Shown: positions 1 through 6,104 of the stretch, in pieces
How the letters are laid out: every line of letters starts with the position of its first letter
Numbering within the stretch: position 1 is the first letter of the stretch
Source of the DNA: CAYOSU01 sp964541255
GTDB lineage: Bacteria > Bacillota > Clostridia > Christensenellales > CAMQZB01
Assembly (NCBI GenBank): GCA_964541255.1
Contig: CAZIPL010000017.1
Location: forward strand, 1-27,985
DNA length: 27,985 nt
Direction of reading: 5' to 3'
Translations under genes and position numbers: made by a program
The notes under the pieces: model-generated
Told to the model about the DNA's origin: nothing
The model's database searches: none
Seen by the model: only the letters and a program-made list of their open reading frames with translations

Positions 1-705
1 GGACTTTCGCCGCAAATTTTGCGACTGCTCGATTCGAAAGTCGAGCTTGAAAACGGCGGATACCTTGTCATCGAAGAGACAGAAGCGTTGACCGTCATAG
101 ACGTCAATACGGGAAGATTTATCGGAAGCGAAAACTTGGAGGAAACGGTGTTCGAAACCAACCTCGAAGCCGCTCAAGCCGTTGCCGCGCAGTTAAGGCT
201 TAGAAATATCGGCGGAATAATCATCGTCGATTTCATAGATATGACGAGCGAGGAACATAAAAAAGCCGTCATGAACGTTTTGACGGAATGCGTGCAAAGA
301 GACAGAGTCAGAACAAACGTCGTCGATATGACGAGCTTGGGACTAGTTGAAATAACGAGAAAAAAGACCAATAAAGAGGTTATAAAACGTCTCAGCCGTC
401 CGTGCCCCGTGTGCGGAGGAAAGGGCTACGTAATGACCAACGAAACCTTGCACAGCATGGTCAGAGCAAAGCTTTTCGAGATGTTTGCCGACAAGGATAT
501 TACCTCCGTTCTTATCACCCTTTCGAAAGAAAACGCAGAGGAGTTTTTCGATACGAGAGCATTTACATTCGAAATCTCCGTATTTTGGCAGAATAAGCGT
601 ATTTATGTATGTCCAAATGCAACATTTGGACAGAACGACGTCGATATAGCGTGTTTCAAGTCGGACGTAATATCGCTTCCCGACGAAGCAAGATTGCTTT
701 TCTGA
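1..705 (+). CDS. rng: Ribonuclease E/G family endoribonuclease, C-terminal part (5' truncated)
   Basis: The reading frame is open from the first base, so the gene begins outside the window; a TTG at 19 is internal and not a start. The visible part covers the catalytic DNase I-like region and its C-terminal end. It has the IDVNTG motif, the segment TNLEAAQAVAAQLRLRNIGG, and VDFIDM; the aspartates of IDVNTG and VDFIDM match the two metal-binding aspartates of RNase E/G. Then come LGLVEITRKKT and CPVCGGKG, the CPxC zinc-link motif that joins subunits in this family. RNase E/G cleaves single-stranded RNA 5'-end dependently in rRNA maturation and mRNA decay. The C-terminus ends soon after the zinc link, as in RNase G, without the long scaffold of enterobacterial RNase E. 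Its position just upstream of rplU-rpmA is a common arrangement. I see no clear terminator after the stop codon. Confidence 0.93.
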   Translation, partial: GLSPQILRLLDSKVELENGGYLVIEETEALTVIDVNTGRFIGSENLEETVFETNLEAAQAVAAQLRLRNIGGIIIVDFIDMTSEEHKKAVMNVLTECVQRDRVRTNVVDMTSLGLVEITRKKTNKEVIKRLSRPCPVCGGKGYVMTNETLHSMVRAKLFEMFADKDITSVLITLSKENAEEFFDTRAFTFEISVFWQNKRIYVCPNATFGQNDVDIACFKSDVISLPDEARLLF

Positions 706-790
706 GCATCACCGCATTCGTTTGCATTGTTTTTCGAAAAATCGTTGAGCAATAAAAGACTTTATATTGAAAGTATATCGGCGAAAGGAT

Positions 791-1261
791 TTATAAAAGC
801 GCTTTCAAATCTTTTTCGAATAGGTCGAGAGTACTTAAAAATTCTTCCAAAATAACAAATATTTCGGGCGTTATGAGTTTTTCTCCGCTGCTTTTGACGG
901 ATATTATCTCGATAACGCCCATTTCTATTCCTTTGAGCATCATTTTAGCGATGTGAGAGTTGCTTTCGTCGCAAAAATATTGAGTCGAAACAGAGCATTT
1001 TATCATGGCTTTCATTGGTAGCGATAACTTATATATCGCGTCGGATTTATCCGTTGCAATGCTTTTTGCTTTTTCGATAACGTCGCGATAATAGGCAATA
1101 TGCCCCTCGAGTTTTTGTTTGATTGTTCTGTCGCTTGGAATCTTTTTTATAAGTGTTTCGACGGAATATAGACCAACAGTCGCGGTTTTTGTTATCGCGT
1201 GGAGCGCTTCGCGGTCGAAACTTTCTGAGGAATATTCGGTTTTTTCGTTAAAATCGTTCAT
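791..1261 (-). CDS. Small all-helical protein of unknown function
   Basis: I do not recognise this 156-residue protein. It starts at an ATG preceded by AAAGGACATTTCA, a reasonable ribosome binding site, and lies opposite to rng and rplU. It has no signal peptide or membrane segment. The predicted content is mostly amphipathic helix with alternating charge, including a His/Tyr-containing helix (HIAYYRDVIEKAKSIA), a KAMIKCSVSTQYFCDESNSH segment with two cysteines, and a hydrophobic C-terminal helix rich in Leu. This would suit a four-helix bundle, but that is inference from composition. Codon use, with TCG and GCG, matches the neighbouring genes, so it is probably a real gene and not a shadow of something on the plus strand. 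Confidence 0.6.
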   Translation of the reverse strand: MNDFNEKTEYSSESFDREALHAITKTATVGLYSVETLIKKIPSDRTIKQKLEGHIAYYRDVIEKAKSIATDKSDAIYKLSLPMKAMIKCSVSTQYFCDESNSHIAKMMLKGIEMGVIEIISVKSSGEKLITPEIFVILEEFLSTLDLFEKDLKALL

Positions 1262-1337
1262 TGAAATGTCCTTTGATTATTTTTGATATTGTTTTGTGTA
1301 AAAGAGTGCGAATATATGCAAAAACAAGTCAAATTCG

Positions 1338-1366
1338 TTGACAAACGCTTTACTTTATGATAAATT
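1338..1366 (+). promoter_or_regulatory. Sigma-A promoter for rplU-rpmA
   Basis: A perfect -35 TTGACA (1338-1343), a 17-base spacer and a weak -10 TAAATT (1361-1366). Transcription from here would give a leader of about 110 nt before rplU, enough to hold an autogenous L21-type leader. Confidence 0.55.
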
Positions 1367-1384
1367 ATATAAGGTCGCTCGAAA

Positions 1385-1483
1385 AGGGTTTTTATAAGTG
1401 TGCTTTTTTGCACCACCCGGAAAAGGCAAATATGAAATATTTTCAACGTATTTGTATCGGCGAGCTGGTTTGAGGTACGGCAC
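1385..1483 (+). promoter_or_regulatory. Candidate ribosomal protein L21 leader RNA
   Basis: Firmicutes rplU operons commonly carry a structured leader (the L21 leader family) thought to bind L21 for feedback. The roughly 100 bases here sit in the right place and can form several helices: GTGTGC/GCAC near 1399-1421 and a CAAATA...TATTTG pairing (about 1427-1456). They end in GAGGTACGGCAC just before the ATG, where GAGGT is the ribosome binding site and could be masked. I call it from position and foldability; a covariance-model search is needed to confirm family membership. Confidence 0.4.
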
Positions 1484-1789
1484 ATGTATGCAGTAATTGT
1501 TACCGGCGGAAAGCAGTACAGAGTTTCCGAGAACGATTTCGTTAAAGTTGAAAAGCTTGACGTAAACGTTGGAGACAGCGTAGAGTTTGACGCCATCATG
1601 GTCAGCGATAACGGCGAAGTTAAGGTCGGCAGCCCTGTTGAAGGCGCTAAGGTAACTTGCGAAGTTATCCGTCAGGATAAGGACAAAAAAGTCATTATCT
1701 ATAAGTACAAAGCTAAAAAGAACGAGAGAAGAAGAAACGGTCACAGACAGCCGTATACGCTTCTCAAAGTTACAAGCGTAAAGGCGTAA
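1484..1789 (+). CDS. rplU: 50S ribosomal protein bL21
   Basis: The 101-residue protein has the full bL21 pattern: the start MYAVIVTGGKQYRV, then VGSPVEGAKV in the middle and a basic C-terminal third with KYKAKKNERRRNGHRQPYT, which contacts 23S rRNA. Length equals that of other L21 proteins. The ATG at 1484 follows a GAGGT ribosome binding site in the candidate leader. The stop codon overlaps the AAGGAGGT Shine-Dalgarno of rpmA, so the two are translated from one mRNA. The prp (ysxB) gene that sits between rplU and rpmA in many Firmicutes is absent here. Confidence 0.98.
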   Translation: MYAVIVTGGKQYRVSENDFVKVEKLDVNVGDSVEFDAIMVSDNGEVKVGSPVEGAKVTCEVIRQDKDKKVIIYKYKAKKNERRRNGHRQPYTLLKVTSVKA

Positions 1790-1802
1790 GGAGGTATTGT
1801 CT

Positions 1803-2075
1803 ATGATTATGTTCACATTGTTCGCGCATAAAAAAGGCGTAGGCTCCACTCGTAACGGCAGAGATTCCGAAAGCAAACGCCTCGGAGCTAAGAGAGCAGA
1901 CGGCGAAACCGTCAGAGCAGGCAACATTCTCGTTCGTCAGCGCGGCACGAGAATCTGGCCCGGAAAGAACGTCGGTATCGGCGGAGATGACACATTGTTC
2001 GCATTGACGGACGGCGTAGTCAAATTCGAGAGAAAAGATAAGAGACGTAAACAGGTTTCCGTCTACGAAGCTTAA
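1803..2075 (+). CDS. rpmA: 50S ribosomal protein bL27 with Firmicutes-type N-terminal extension
   Basis: The protein has 90 residues and the conserved L27 core: KKGVGSTRNGRDSESKRLG, the RQRGTRIWPGKNV stretch and GGDDTLFALTDGVVKFE. I start it at the ATG at 1803, seven bases after AAGGAGGT, not at the TTG at 1797. The N-terminus reads MIMFTLF-AHKKG. In Staphylococcus aureus L27 the sequence is MLKLNLQFF-ASKKG and the protease Prp removes the extension after Phe, exposing the residues that reach the peptidyl-transferase centre. The phenylalanine, the alanine and the spacing to KKG are kept here, so processing is likely. The gene lies 13 bases after rplU with no prp in between. Confidence 0.98.
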   Translation: MIMFTLFAHKKGVGSTRNGRDSESKRLGAKRADGETVRAGNILVRQRGTRIWPGKNVGIGGDDTLFALTDGVVKFERKDKRRKQVSVYEA

Positions 2076-2093
2076 TTAAACAAACCAACAAAG

Positions 2094-2122
2094 AATCCAT
2101 CGCAAACGCGGTGGATTTTTTT
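2094..2122 (+). terminator. Intrinsic terminator of rplU-rpmA
   Basis: A ten-base-pair stem, AATCCATCGC against GCGGTGGATT with one G-U pair, around an AAAC loop and followed by a run of T. It lies 19 bases after the rpmA stop codon. Confidence 0.9.
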
Positions 2123-2161
2123 GCTGTATTGAAAAGTTTTTCCCCTTTAAATAATTCCCAA

Positions 2162-2185
2162 GGCTCCCACAAAGTAAGAGGAGCC
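2162..2185. repeat. Degenerate copy of the GGCTCC palindromic repeat
   Basis: AAGGCTCCC at 2160 followed by TAAGAGGAGCC forms a GGCTCC/GGAGCC hairpin with a 12-base loop. It resembles the first hairpin of the repeat at 2402-2450 but has decayed in the middle. Confidence 0.4.
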
Positions 2186-2214
2186 ATTGATAAGGATTGT
2201 TATTATTAAATCAA

Positions 2215-2344
2215 CGGCGAAAGCTGTGCCACCGCCCTACTGGAAAGAATGCAATCGCCGCCCAATACATATAATTATTATTCGCACCGCCATACGCATA
2301 TGAACGTTGGCAAGTTGTGGTAGGGCGGGGTGCAACTTTCGCGG
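2215..2344. repeat. MITE-like element of about 130 bp with imperfect terminal inverted repeats
   Basis: The left arm (2215-2240, containing GCGAAAGCTGTGCC and CCGCCCTAC) matches the reverse complement of the right arm (2320-2344, GTAGGGCGGGGTGCAACTTT and CGCGG) with a few mismatches. The interior has no coding capacity. A related half-arm lies at 2490-2517. A small non-autonomous mobile element is the simplest reading; flanking target duplications are not obvious. Confidence 0.5.
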
Positions 2345-2401
2345 AAAATATAATATACTTATTAAACCTTGATTATTGCTACCTTTGAAAGTGTGGTGGG
2401 G

Positions 2402-2450
2402 AAGGCTCCCTTAGTAAGGGAGCTGTCGCCGAACGGCGACTGAGGGATTG
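2402..2450. repeat. Dispersed two-hairpin repeat, copy A
   Basis: The 49-base unit begins AAGGCTCCCTTAGTAAGGGA and ends GACTGAGGGATTG. Hairpin 1 pairs GCTCCCT with AGGGAGC around TAGTA; hairpin 2 pairs GTCGCC with GGCGAC around GAAC. The first 26 and last 13 bases are identical to copy B at 26090-26137, while hairpin 2 differs by paired changes. Repeats of this look are widespread in the intergenic regions of gut Clostridia. Confidence 0.85.
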
Positions 2451-2489
2451 ATATATTGCCAAATAACATTGTTTTAATGCTACCAACCC

Positions 2490-2517
2490 TCGTAGGGCGA
2501 GGGTACAACTTCCGCCG
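2490..2517. repeat. Third arm related to the MITE-like element
   Basis: TCGTAGGGCGAGGGTACAAC followed by TTCCGCCG is clearly related to the right arm of the element at 2320-2344 (TAGGGCGGGGTGCAACTTTC). It stands alone, so it may be one end of a decayed second element that includes the repeat at 2402-2450. Confidence 0.45.
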
Positions 2518-2716
2518 TTCCTTAAAAAGTTTTCCCAAAATAAATAATATTTCACAATCAAAAAAACTATTGCAATAATACGATAATCAATCAAGGAGAG
2601 AATCTTTCTCAAACTAAAAGGAATGAGCTCGGTTCAATACCGAACTCATTCACAAGAAATTCAATATGTAATTTTGTCTAAACTTTTGGGTTTGCTTAAA
2701 ATTTCGTTTTTCTTAT

Positions 2717-3403
2717 TTATTCCGCTTCAACGTCTTTCTTTTTCAAAAACTGTCTTTTTGAAAGCAAGAGATTGTCGAACGACTTACTTCTTGTCAAGAT
2801 GAAAATGATAATAAGGCTAACCGCCGTATCGACCAAAAGCACGGAGTTATATGCCATTGACGGCACAAGAGTCATTCCCCAATAAAGTACCCCCGAGATA
2901 GAGGAAGAAGCGAATCTTCCGACTCCCGCGATAACCGTTCCGATCATGAGCGACCAAGTTTTGAGCTTGTCGTTGTTTCTGAAAAGCGCCGCGAATCCGC
3001 AGCAAGCGTAAGCCAAAGGATAGTCCAAAAGGAATTGGAAAACCCCGAGGAAGTACGGCTTTGCGATAAAGTCCAAAACGCCGTAGACGGCTCCAACGAT
3101 AACGCCTGCGGGAAGCCCAAAAAGGTAGGAATAAACAAGAAGCGGAATGATTCTGCCGATAGTAACCGAACCGCCGTTAGGCATAGTGAAAACGGTTATG
3201 AGGTTCAAAACCATCGATAGCGCGATTGCTATTCCGCCGTAGGTTATCATCGAGGAATTGAACTTTCCTTTTTTGAGGCTCTTAACGGCAAAAGCGAAGA
3301 TGACGGTTACTGCGACGACGCAGAGAAACACGATTGCTATTTCAAGGAAGCTGTCGAAAATGTCCTTAAAATAGCTTGCTACGTTAGTAAAAAAATCCTT
3401 CAT
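2717..3403 (-). CDS. thiT: Thiamine transporter ThiT, ECF-type substrate-binding (S) subunit
   Basis: The 228-residue protein is very hydrophobic, with about six membrane segments. It carries the ThiT/YuaJ signature: NGGSVTIGRIIPLLVYSYLF followed by GLPAGVIVGAVYGVLDFI, then the LLDYPLAYACCGFAALF stretch. In this family the segment and Trp/Tyr residues around it form the high-affinity thiamine pocket; the S subunit docks with a shared ECF energizing module (EcfA/A'/T), which is not in this window. I place the start at the ATG at 3403 because it follows TTAGGAGATAAT; the frame stays open for ten more codons without a better site. A TPP riboswitch with a terminator lies immediately upstream, which independently supports thiamine as the substrate. 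Confidence 0.93.
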   Translation of the reverse strand: MKDFFTNVASYFKDIFDSFLEIAIVFLCVVAVTVIFAFAVKSLKKGKFNSSMITYGGIAIALSMVLNLITVFTMPNGGSVTIGRIIPLLVYSYLFGLPAGVIVGAVYGVLDFIAKPYFLGVFQFLLDYPLAYACCGFAALFRNNDKLKTWSLMIGTVIAGVGRFASSSISGVLYWGMTLVPSMAYNSVLLVDTAVSLIIIFILTRSKSFDNLLLSKRQFLKKKDVEAE

Positions 3404-3474
3404 ATTATCTCCTAAGGCAAGGTCATGAAGCACAATTTAATCCTTGCCCGACCGCCAAGAGATATATTTGCAAT

Positions 3475-3504
3475 AAAAAATCTCGCTTTATATAAAAAGC
3501 GAGA
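3475..3504 (-). terminator. Riboswitch-controlled intrinsic terminator upstream of thiT
   Basis: On the minus strand TCTCGCTTT pairs with AAAGCGAGA around six bases, followed by TTTTTTATT. It lies between the TPP aptamer and the thiT start, so ligand-dependent premature termination is the expected mode of control. The competing antiterminator is not obvious by eye. Confidence 0.88.
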
Positions 3505-3518
3505 CGAATATCGATACA

Positions 3519-3603
3519 AAACATCTTTCCCTGCGCAAGTACTAACTTACAGGTTCAATGGGTATAATCTCAGCTTTTTACGGCACCCCTGACGGCTAAA
3601 TTG
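3519..3603 (-). promoter_or_regulatory. TPP riboswitch (THI element)
   Basis: The minus strand has the conserved THI-box parts in order: GTCAGGGGTGCC, then GCTGAGA, ATACCCATTGAACCTG, and TAGTACTTGCGCAGGGAA ending in AGATG. These form the pyrimidine-sensing and pyrophosphate-sensing arms of the aptamer. Binding of thiamine pyrophosphate should favour the downstream terminator and turn off thiT when thiamine is plentiful. Confidence 0.96.
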
Positions 3604-3610
3604 TAAGTTT

Positions 3611-3639
3611 ATTTTACATCTTAGGAAAAAATCGGTCAA
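3611..3639 (-). promoter_or_regulatory. Sigma-A promoter for the thiT riboswitch transcript
   Basis: On the minus strand: TTGACC, a 17-base spacer, and TAAAAT preceded by TG (an extended -10). The predicted start is only a few bases upstream of the riboswitch aptamer. Confidence 0.75.
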
Positions 3640-3644
3640 GAATT

Positions 3645-3664
3645 ATTGCGGTATTTATCGCAAT
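3645..3664. promoter_or_regulatory. Inverted repeat in the yfbR promoter (possible operator)
   Basis: ATTGCG, eight bases, CGCAAT. It overlaps the -35 box and spacer of the plus-strand promoter and sits just upstream of the divergent thiT promoter. A repressor site is possible, but no regulator can be named. Confidence 0.3.
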
Positions 3665-3674
3665 TTGTTAAAAT
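3646..3674 (+). promoter_or_regulatory. Promoter for yfbR
   Basis: TTGCGG, a 17-base spacer and TAAAAT, about 50 bases before the gene. It points away from the thiT promoter, with the two -35 boxes seven bases apart. Confidence 0.55.
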
Positions 3675-3725
3675 ATTTTTTAAGAAAATTGTTTTGATTT
3701 TAATTATTTACTTTCGGAGGAAGAT

Positions 3726-4298
3726 ATGTCGAGCTTTTTTGCATACATGAACAGAATGAAATATATTGAGAGATGGTCGCTTATGCGCTCCACGAGAAAA
3801 GAAAACATCATGGAGCATAGCCAGCAAGTCGCGATGTTTGCGCACGCGATTGCTCTTATCGGGAACAAGTTGTTTAATAAAAACTATAACGCGGACAGAA
3901 TCGGAATGATAGCCGTTTATCACGAAACAAGCGAAGTAATCACGGGCGATCTTCCGACGCCTATAAAATATTTTAATCCCGAGATTAAATCTGCATATAA
4001 AGCATTGGAAAAAACCTCCGAGGAAAAGCTTATCGGACTTTTGCCCGAAGAGCTTCAAGAGGATTACCGCTCGATTATTTCCGACTTTACCGAAGAAGAA
4101 TATACCATAATGAAGTGCGCGGATAAGCTTTCCGCATACGTCGAATGCGTCGAAGAGCTAAAGGCAGGCAACCGCGAGTTTGCGAAAGCCGAAAAGAGCA
4201 TAAAAAAAGAGATCGAAAAATACGATCTTCCCGAAGTTAAGTATTTCATCGAAAAGTTTTTGCCGTCCTTTGAACTTACTTTGGACGAACTCGAATAA
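3726..4298 (+). CDS. yfbR: YfbR-type HD-domain 5'-deoxynucleotidase
   Basis: The 190-residue protein aligns by eye along its whole length with YfbR: FFAYMNRMKYIERWSLMRST, ENIMEHSQQVAMFAHAIA, EVITGDLPTPIKYFNPEI, CADKLSAYVECVEELKAGN and a FLPSFELTLDELE end. YfbR is a metal-dependent phosphatase that removes the phosphate from deoxynucleoside 5'-monophosphates in the cytosol. Metal ligands expected at His31, His66, the residue after it, and Asp133 can be found, but the family His-Asp pair reads His66-Glu67 here (YHETSE), so the name-giving HD is HE. The other catalytic and specificity residues, including the GDLPTP loop, are kept. The ATG at 3726 follows TTCGGAGGAAGAT, a strong ribosome binding site. 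The DMT exporter gene begins 16 bases after its stop. Confidence 0.9.
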   Translation: MSSFFAYMNRMKYIERWSLMRSTRKENIMEHSQQVAMFAHAIALIGNKLFNKNYNADRIGMIAVYHETSEVITGDLPTPIKYFNPEIKSAYKALEKTSEEKLIGLLPEELQEDYRSIISDFTEEEYTIMKCADKLSAYVECVEELKAGNREFAKAEKSIKKEIEKYDLPEVKYFIEKFLPSFELTLDELE

Positions 4299-4314
4299 TA
4301 CGTAATAAATTATT

Positions 4315-5235
4315 ATGAAAAACGCCAATATAAAAGGAATATTTCTTGCTATTTTGGCAGCCGCGCTTTATGCGATAAACGCGCCTTTTTCCAAAATACT
4401 GCTAAGCTTTATGCCGTCCACCTTGATGGCAGGCTTTTTGTATATCGGAGCAGGCATAGGTATGATATTTATCGCGCTCATTAGAAAGATGAGAGATTCC
4501 GATGAAAAAGAATCTAAACTCACAAAAGCCGAGCTTCCTTTTACGATCGCGATGATACTTCTCGATATCGCCGCTCCGATTTTTTTGCTTTTAGGACTAA
4601 AATCCACTACTTCCGCGAACGCATCGCTTCTCAATAACTTCGAAATAGTCGCAACTGCGATAGTCGCGCTTGTTGTTTTCAAAGAAAGAATCGGGAAGAG
4701 GCTTTTTGCGGGGATACTTTTCGTAACGTTATCTTGCGCTATTTTGTCGTTTGAAGACATATCGAGCTTGAAATTTTCTCTCGGCTCGCTGTATATTTTG
4801 CTTGCGGCGGTTTGTTGGGGCTTCGAGAACAATTGCACGAGAAAAATATCGACAAAAGATCCCCTTCAAATCGTTCTTTTGAAAGGAGTGTTTTCTGGAT
4901 TTGGATCTGTAATAATAGGTTTTGTTATAGGGGAACGCATAACGTATCTTTGGAGCGTTTTTGCCGTTCTTGCCGTCGGACTTGTCGCATACGGTTTGAG
5001 CATTTTCTTCTACGTTTATGCGCAAAGGCTTTTGGGCGCGGCGCGAACAAGCGCGTATTATGCGATAGCTCCCTTTATCGGCGTTTTGCTTTCAATAGTT
5101 ATTTTCAAGGATTTGCCAAAAATGGAATTTTTCGTCGCGCTTTTGTTTATGCTTATAGGCGCATGGCTTTGCTCGAGCGACGAGCCGCTTTTAAAAAAGC
5201 ACCGCCGCGAAAAAGAAGAATCTAATTCCGATTGA
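4315..5235 (+). CDS. DMT-superfamily (EamA) membrane transporter
   Basis: 306 residues with about ten membrane helices in two repeats of five, each an EamA domain: residues about 5-140 and 155-290. Typical features are the Ala/Asn/Pro-rich first helix (ALYAINAPFSKILLSFMPS), the LKSTTSANASLLNNFEIVAT stretch ahead of FKERIGKR, and WGFENNCTRKIS opening the second half. The second half ends with FKDLPKMEFF and an LLFMLIGAWLCSS helix, then a short basic-acidic cytoplasmic tail. Family members export amino acids, metabolites or drugs; the substrate cannot be read from the sequence. It follows yfbR by 16 bases with only a weak ribosome binding site, so it is probably co-transcribed with it. A terminator follows. 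Confidence 0.87.
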   Translation: MKNANIKGIFLAILAAALYAINAPFSKILLSFMPSTLMAGFLYIGAGIGMIFIALIRKMRDSDEKESKLTKAELPFTIAMILLDIAAPIFLLLGLKSTTSANASLLNNFEIVATAIVALVVFKERIGKRLFAGILFVTLSCAILSFEDISSLKFSLGSLYILLAAVCWGFENNCTRKISTKDPLQIVLLKGVFSGFGSVIIGFVIGERITYLWSVFAVLAVGLVAYGLSIFFYVYAQRLLGAARTSAYYAIAPFIGVLLSIVIFKDLPKMEFFVALLFMLIGAWLCSSDEPLLKKHRREKEESNSD

Positions 5236-5295
5236 AATACTTAATCTCTAATAAAAAACAACGATAGAAACACAAAATATATTTTTAATAAAAGA

Positions 5296-5325
5296 AAAAA
5301 TCCGACGTAATAAGTCGGATTTTTC
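5296..5325. terminator. Bidirectional intrinsic terminator
   Basis: AAAAAATCCGAC, a GTAATAA loop and GTCGGATTTTTC: the stem has A-runs on one side and T-runs on the other, so it can stop transcripts from both strands. It serves the DMT gene and the converging SSB gene. Confidence 0.88.
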
Positions 5326-5385
5326 GTTGTGAGGAAGTATATGAAAGTATCGAAATAAGCTTTTAGAAAAATATTGCGTGAATAT

Positions 5386-6081
5386 TTACGCAAGGAAATA
5401 GTTTTCGCTTAACGTCAATTCTTTTTGAGGGAAGAACGCGTCCGCTTCTTCTTCGAGAAGCGATATGTTATCGCCGACAGAAAGCTTCGAAACGGAGATT
5501 TCGTAAGCGGTTTTTTCTTCTTGCAATGTCTCGTCGAATTTTTTGACGTACTTTCTCGATTGAATACGTCCCTCGATGGCGAGCTTTTCGCCTACTGGGA
5601 ATTCCTTACAAAACCTTGCGTTTCTTCCCCAAGCGATGCAAGGGATATAGTCCGATTTGTTATAAGACCTGTTCACCGCAAGAAGAATATCGGCAATCTC
5701 TCGGTTAAACGGAGTCAAACGATATACCGACGGCTTGCAAATGAAGCCCGAAAGATAAATCATATTGGGGTTTTTGCTTTCGTCGTTCGAAAGAACTTCT
5801 CTTACAAAGAGAGTTAAAACGAGTTTCGACTTAACGCCGACCGCTTTGTTATAGCTTCGAAACTGCCCGAAAAGCGTAACCGTAGCGCCGACGGAAAAGT
5901 CGGTGGTAGACAGAAGCCTTTCCGAAATGGTAACTGGAATAACGTCCTCTTCGCTTGAAAGCCTCGGCGTTTTGACCGCCGTTTCGTAAAACGCCTCGCC
6001 GAAAACCTCGTGAGAAAAAACGGGTTCGGTCGCGACTTTGCCTCTTATGTAAGCTCTGTTGTTTGTTTCGTCATACGACAT
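5386..6081 (-). CDS. Two-OB-fold single-stranded DNA-binding protein family member
   Basis: The 231-residue protein consists of two related OB-fold halves, about residues 5-105 and 106-212. The first reads NRAYIRGKVATEPVFSHEV...FYETAV; the second NMIYLSGFICKPSVYRLTPF, then NREIADILLAVNR, YIPCIAWGRNARF and GRIQSRKYVKKFD, the last close to the SSB pattern (GRLQTRxYxDK). This tandem form is common in Clostridia and differs from the housekeeping SSB in having two OB folds per chain and no conserved acidic DDxxPF tail; the end here is LSENYFLA. A DNA-binding role is inferred. The start is fixed by AAAGGAGGCTTATTTTTATG. It lies 23 bases after the deacetylase gene on the same strand, so the two are probably one transcript. 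Confidence 0.82.
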   Translation of the reverse strand: MSYDETNNRAYIRGKVATEPVFSHEVFGEAFYETAVKTPRLSSEEDVIPVTISERLLSTTDFSVGATVTLFGQFRSYNKAVGVKSKLVLTLFVREVLSNDESKNPNMIYLSGFICKPSVYRLTPFNREIADILLAVNRSYNKSDYIPCIAWGRNARFCKEFPVGEKLAIEGRIQSRKYVKKFDETLQEEKTAYEISVSKLSVGDNISLLEEEADAFFPQKELTLSENYFLA

Positions 6082-6104
6082 AAAAATAAGCCTCCTTTTG
6101 TTTG

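Noticed and set aside
1355..1927. 190-residue minus-strand frame across rplU and rpmA
   Set aside because: It lies antisense to two conserved ribosomal protein genes and its leader.
2094..2122. Possible CRISPR or phage attachment site at the ends of terminators
   Set aside because: No direct repeats with spacers and no integrase gene; the hairpins are simple intrinsic terminators.
2379..2612. 77-residue frame on the minus strand in the repeat patch
   Set aside because: It runs through the two-hairpin repeat and a MITE-like arm and has no ribosome binding site; its reading frame comes from the repeats.
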